From SLRI01 sp964528705 (GTDB lineage: Bacteria > Pseudomonadota > Alphaproteobacteria > Geminicoccales > Geminicoccaceae), in NCBI GenBank assembly GCA_964528705.1, contig CAZGUW010000115.1, positions 1 to 13,794 of the forward strand: a DNA stretch of 13,794 bases. The letters are read 5' to 3'. The notes beneath the pieces were generated by a model, which worked only from the letters and a program-made list of their open reading frames with translations, was not told where the DNA came from and searched no databases. Below are positions 13,773-13,794 of the stretch, piece after piece. The position numbers and the translations under genes were made by a program. Numbering within the stretch: position 1 is the first letter of the stretch; every line of letters begins with the position of its first letter.

Positions 13773-13794
13773 CTTAAATATTATGCCATTTCTG

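Overview
The window is GC-rich (about two thirds G+C by eye), gene-dense bacterial DNA with short intergenic gaps, GC-biased third codon positions and long spurious antisense ORFs. The gene content (tripartite TRAP uptake system, orphan GAF/HisKA_2 histidine kinase, EamA exporter, DUF4197 protein) fits an alphaproteobacterium, perhaps of the Rhodospirillales type. That placement is inference, since no rRNA or other marker gene is present.

Left part (1-3541): the C-terminal end of a GT4-type glycosyltransferase and a DMT/EamA transporter read rightward, followed by a GAF-domain histidine kinase. The kinase gene runs tail to tail into a leftward gene for a secreted lipoprotein with a polysaccharide lyase family 14-like domain. 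That gene carries an apparent one-base frameshift near 3151-3162, so it is annotated as a pseudogene or a sequence error.

Centre (3542-7293): a leftward dctP-dctQ-dctM operon encodes a TRAP transporter of the TakP/FcbT (keto acid, mannitol, chloroaromatic) type. DctQ has about 110 extra N-terminal residues with about four extra membrane segments. A perfect 11-bp inverted repeat lies in the dctP-dctQ gap. A 255-bp promoter region separates dctP from a rightward solitary MT-A70 methyltransferase gene.

Right-centre (7294-12504): the MT-A70 gene and a GNAT-type acetyltransferase gene read rightward. The acetyltransferase meets, stop codon on stop codon, a tight leftward four-gene cluster: 6-phosphogluconate dehydrogenase-like protein, aldo/keto reductase, NAD-dependent epimerase/dehydratase, DUF4197 protein. 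The 6PGDH-like protein keeps the fold signature but has lost the usual catalytic and substrate motifs. Upstream of the cluster are two very small leftward genes for exported proteins: a 57-aa secreted peptide with a plausible terminator behind it, and a 59-aa lipoprotein.

Right end (about 12800-13794): composition drops abruptly to roughly 40% G+C. This stretch holds one leftward gene for an uncharacterised membrane-anchored protein and looks like the edge of horizontally acquired DNA. No tRNA, rRNA, CRISPR array or intact insertion sequence was seen. The best candidates for something undescribed are the degenerate 6PGDH homologue in its redox cluster, the pair of tiny exported proteins, and the AT-rich membrane gene. 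I see no convincing complete novel multi-gene system.
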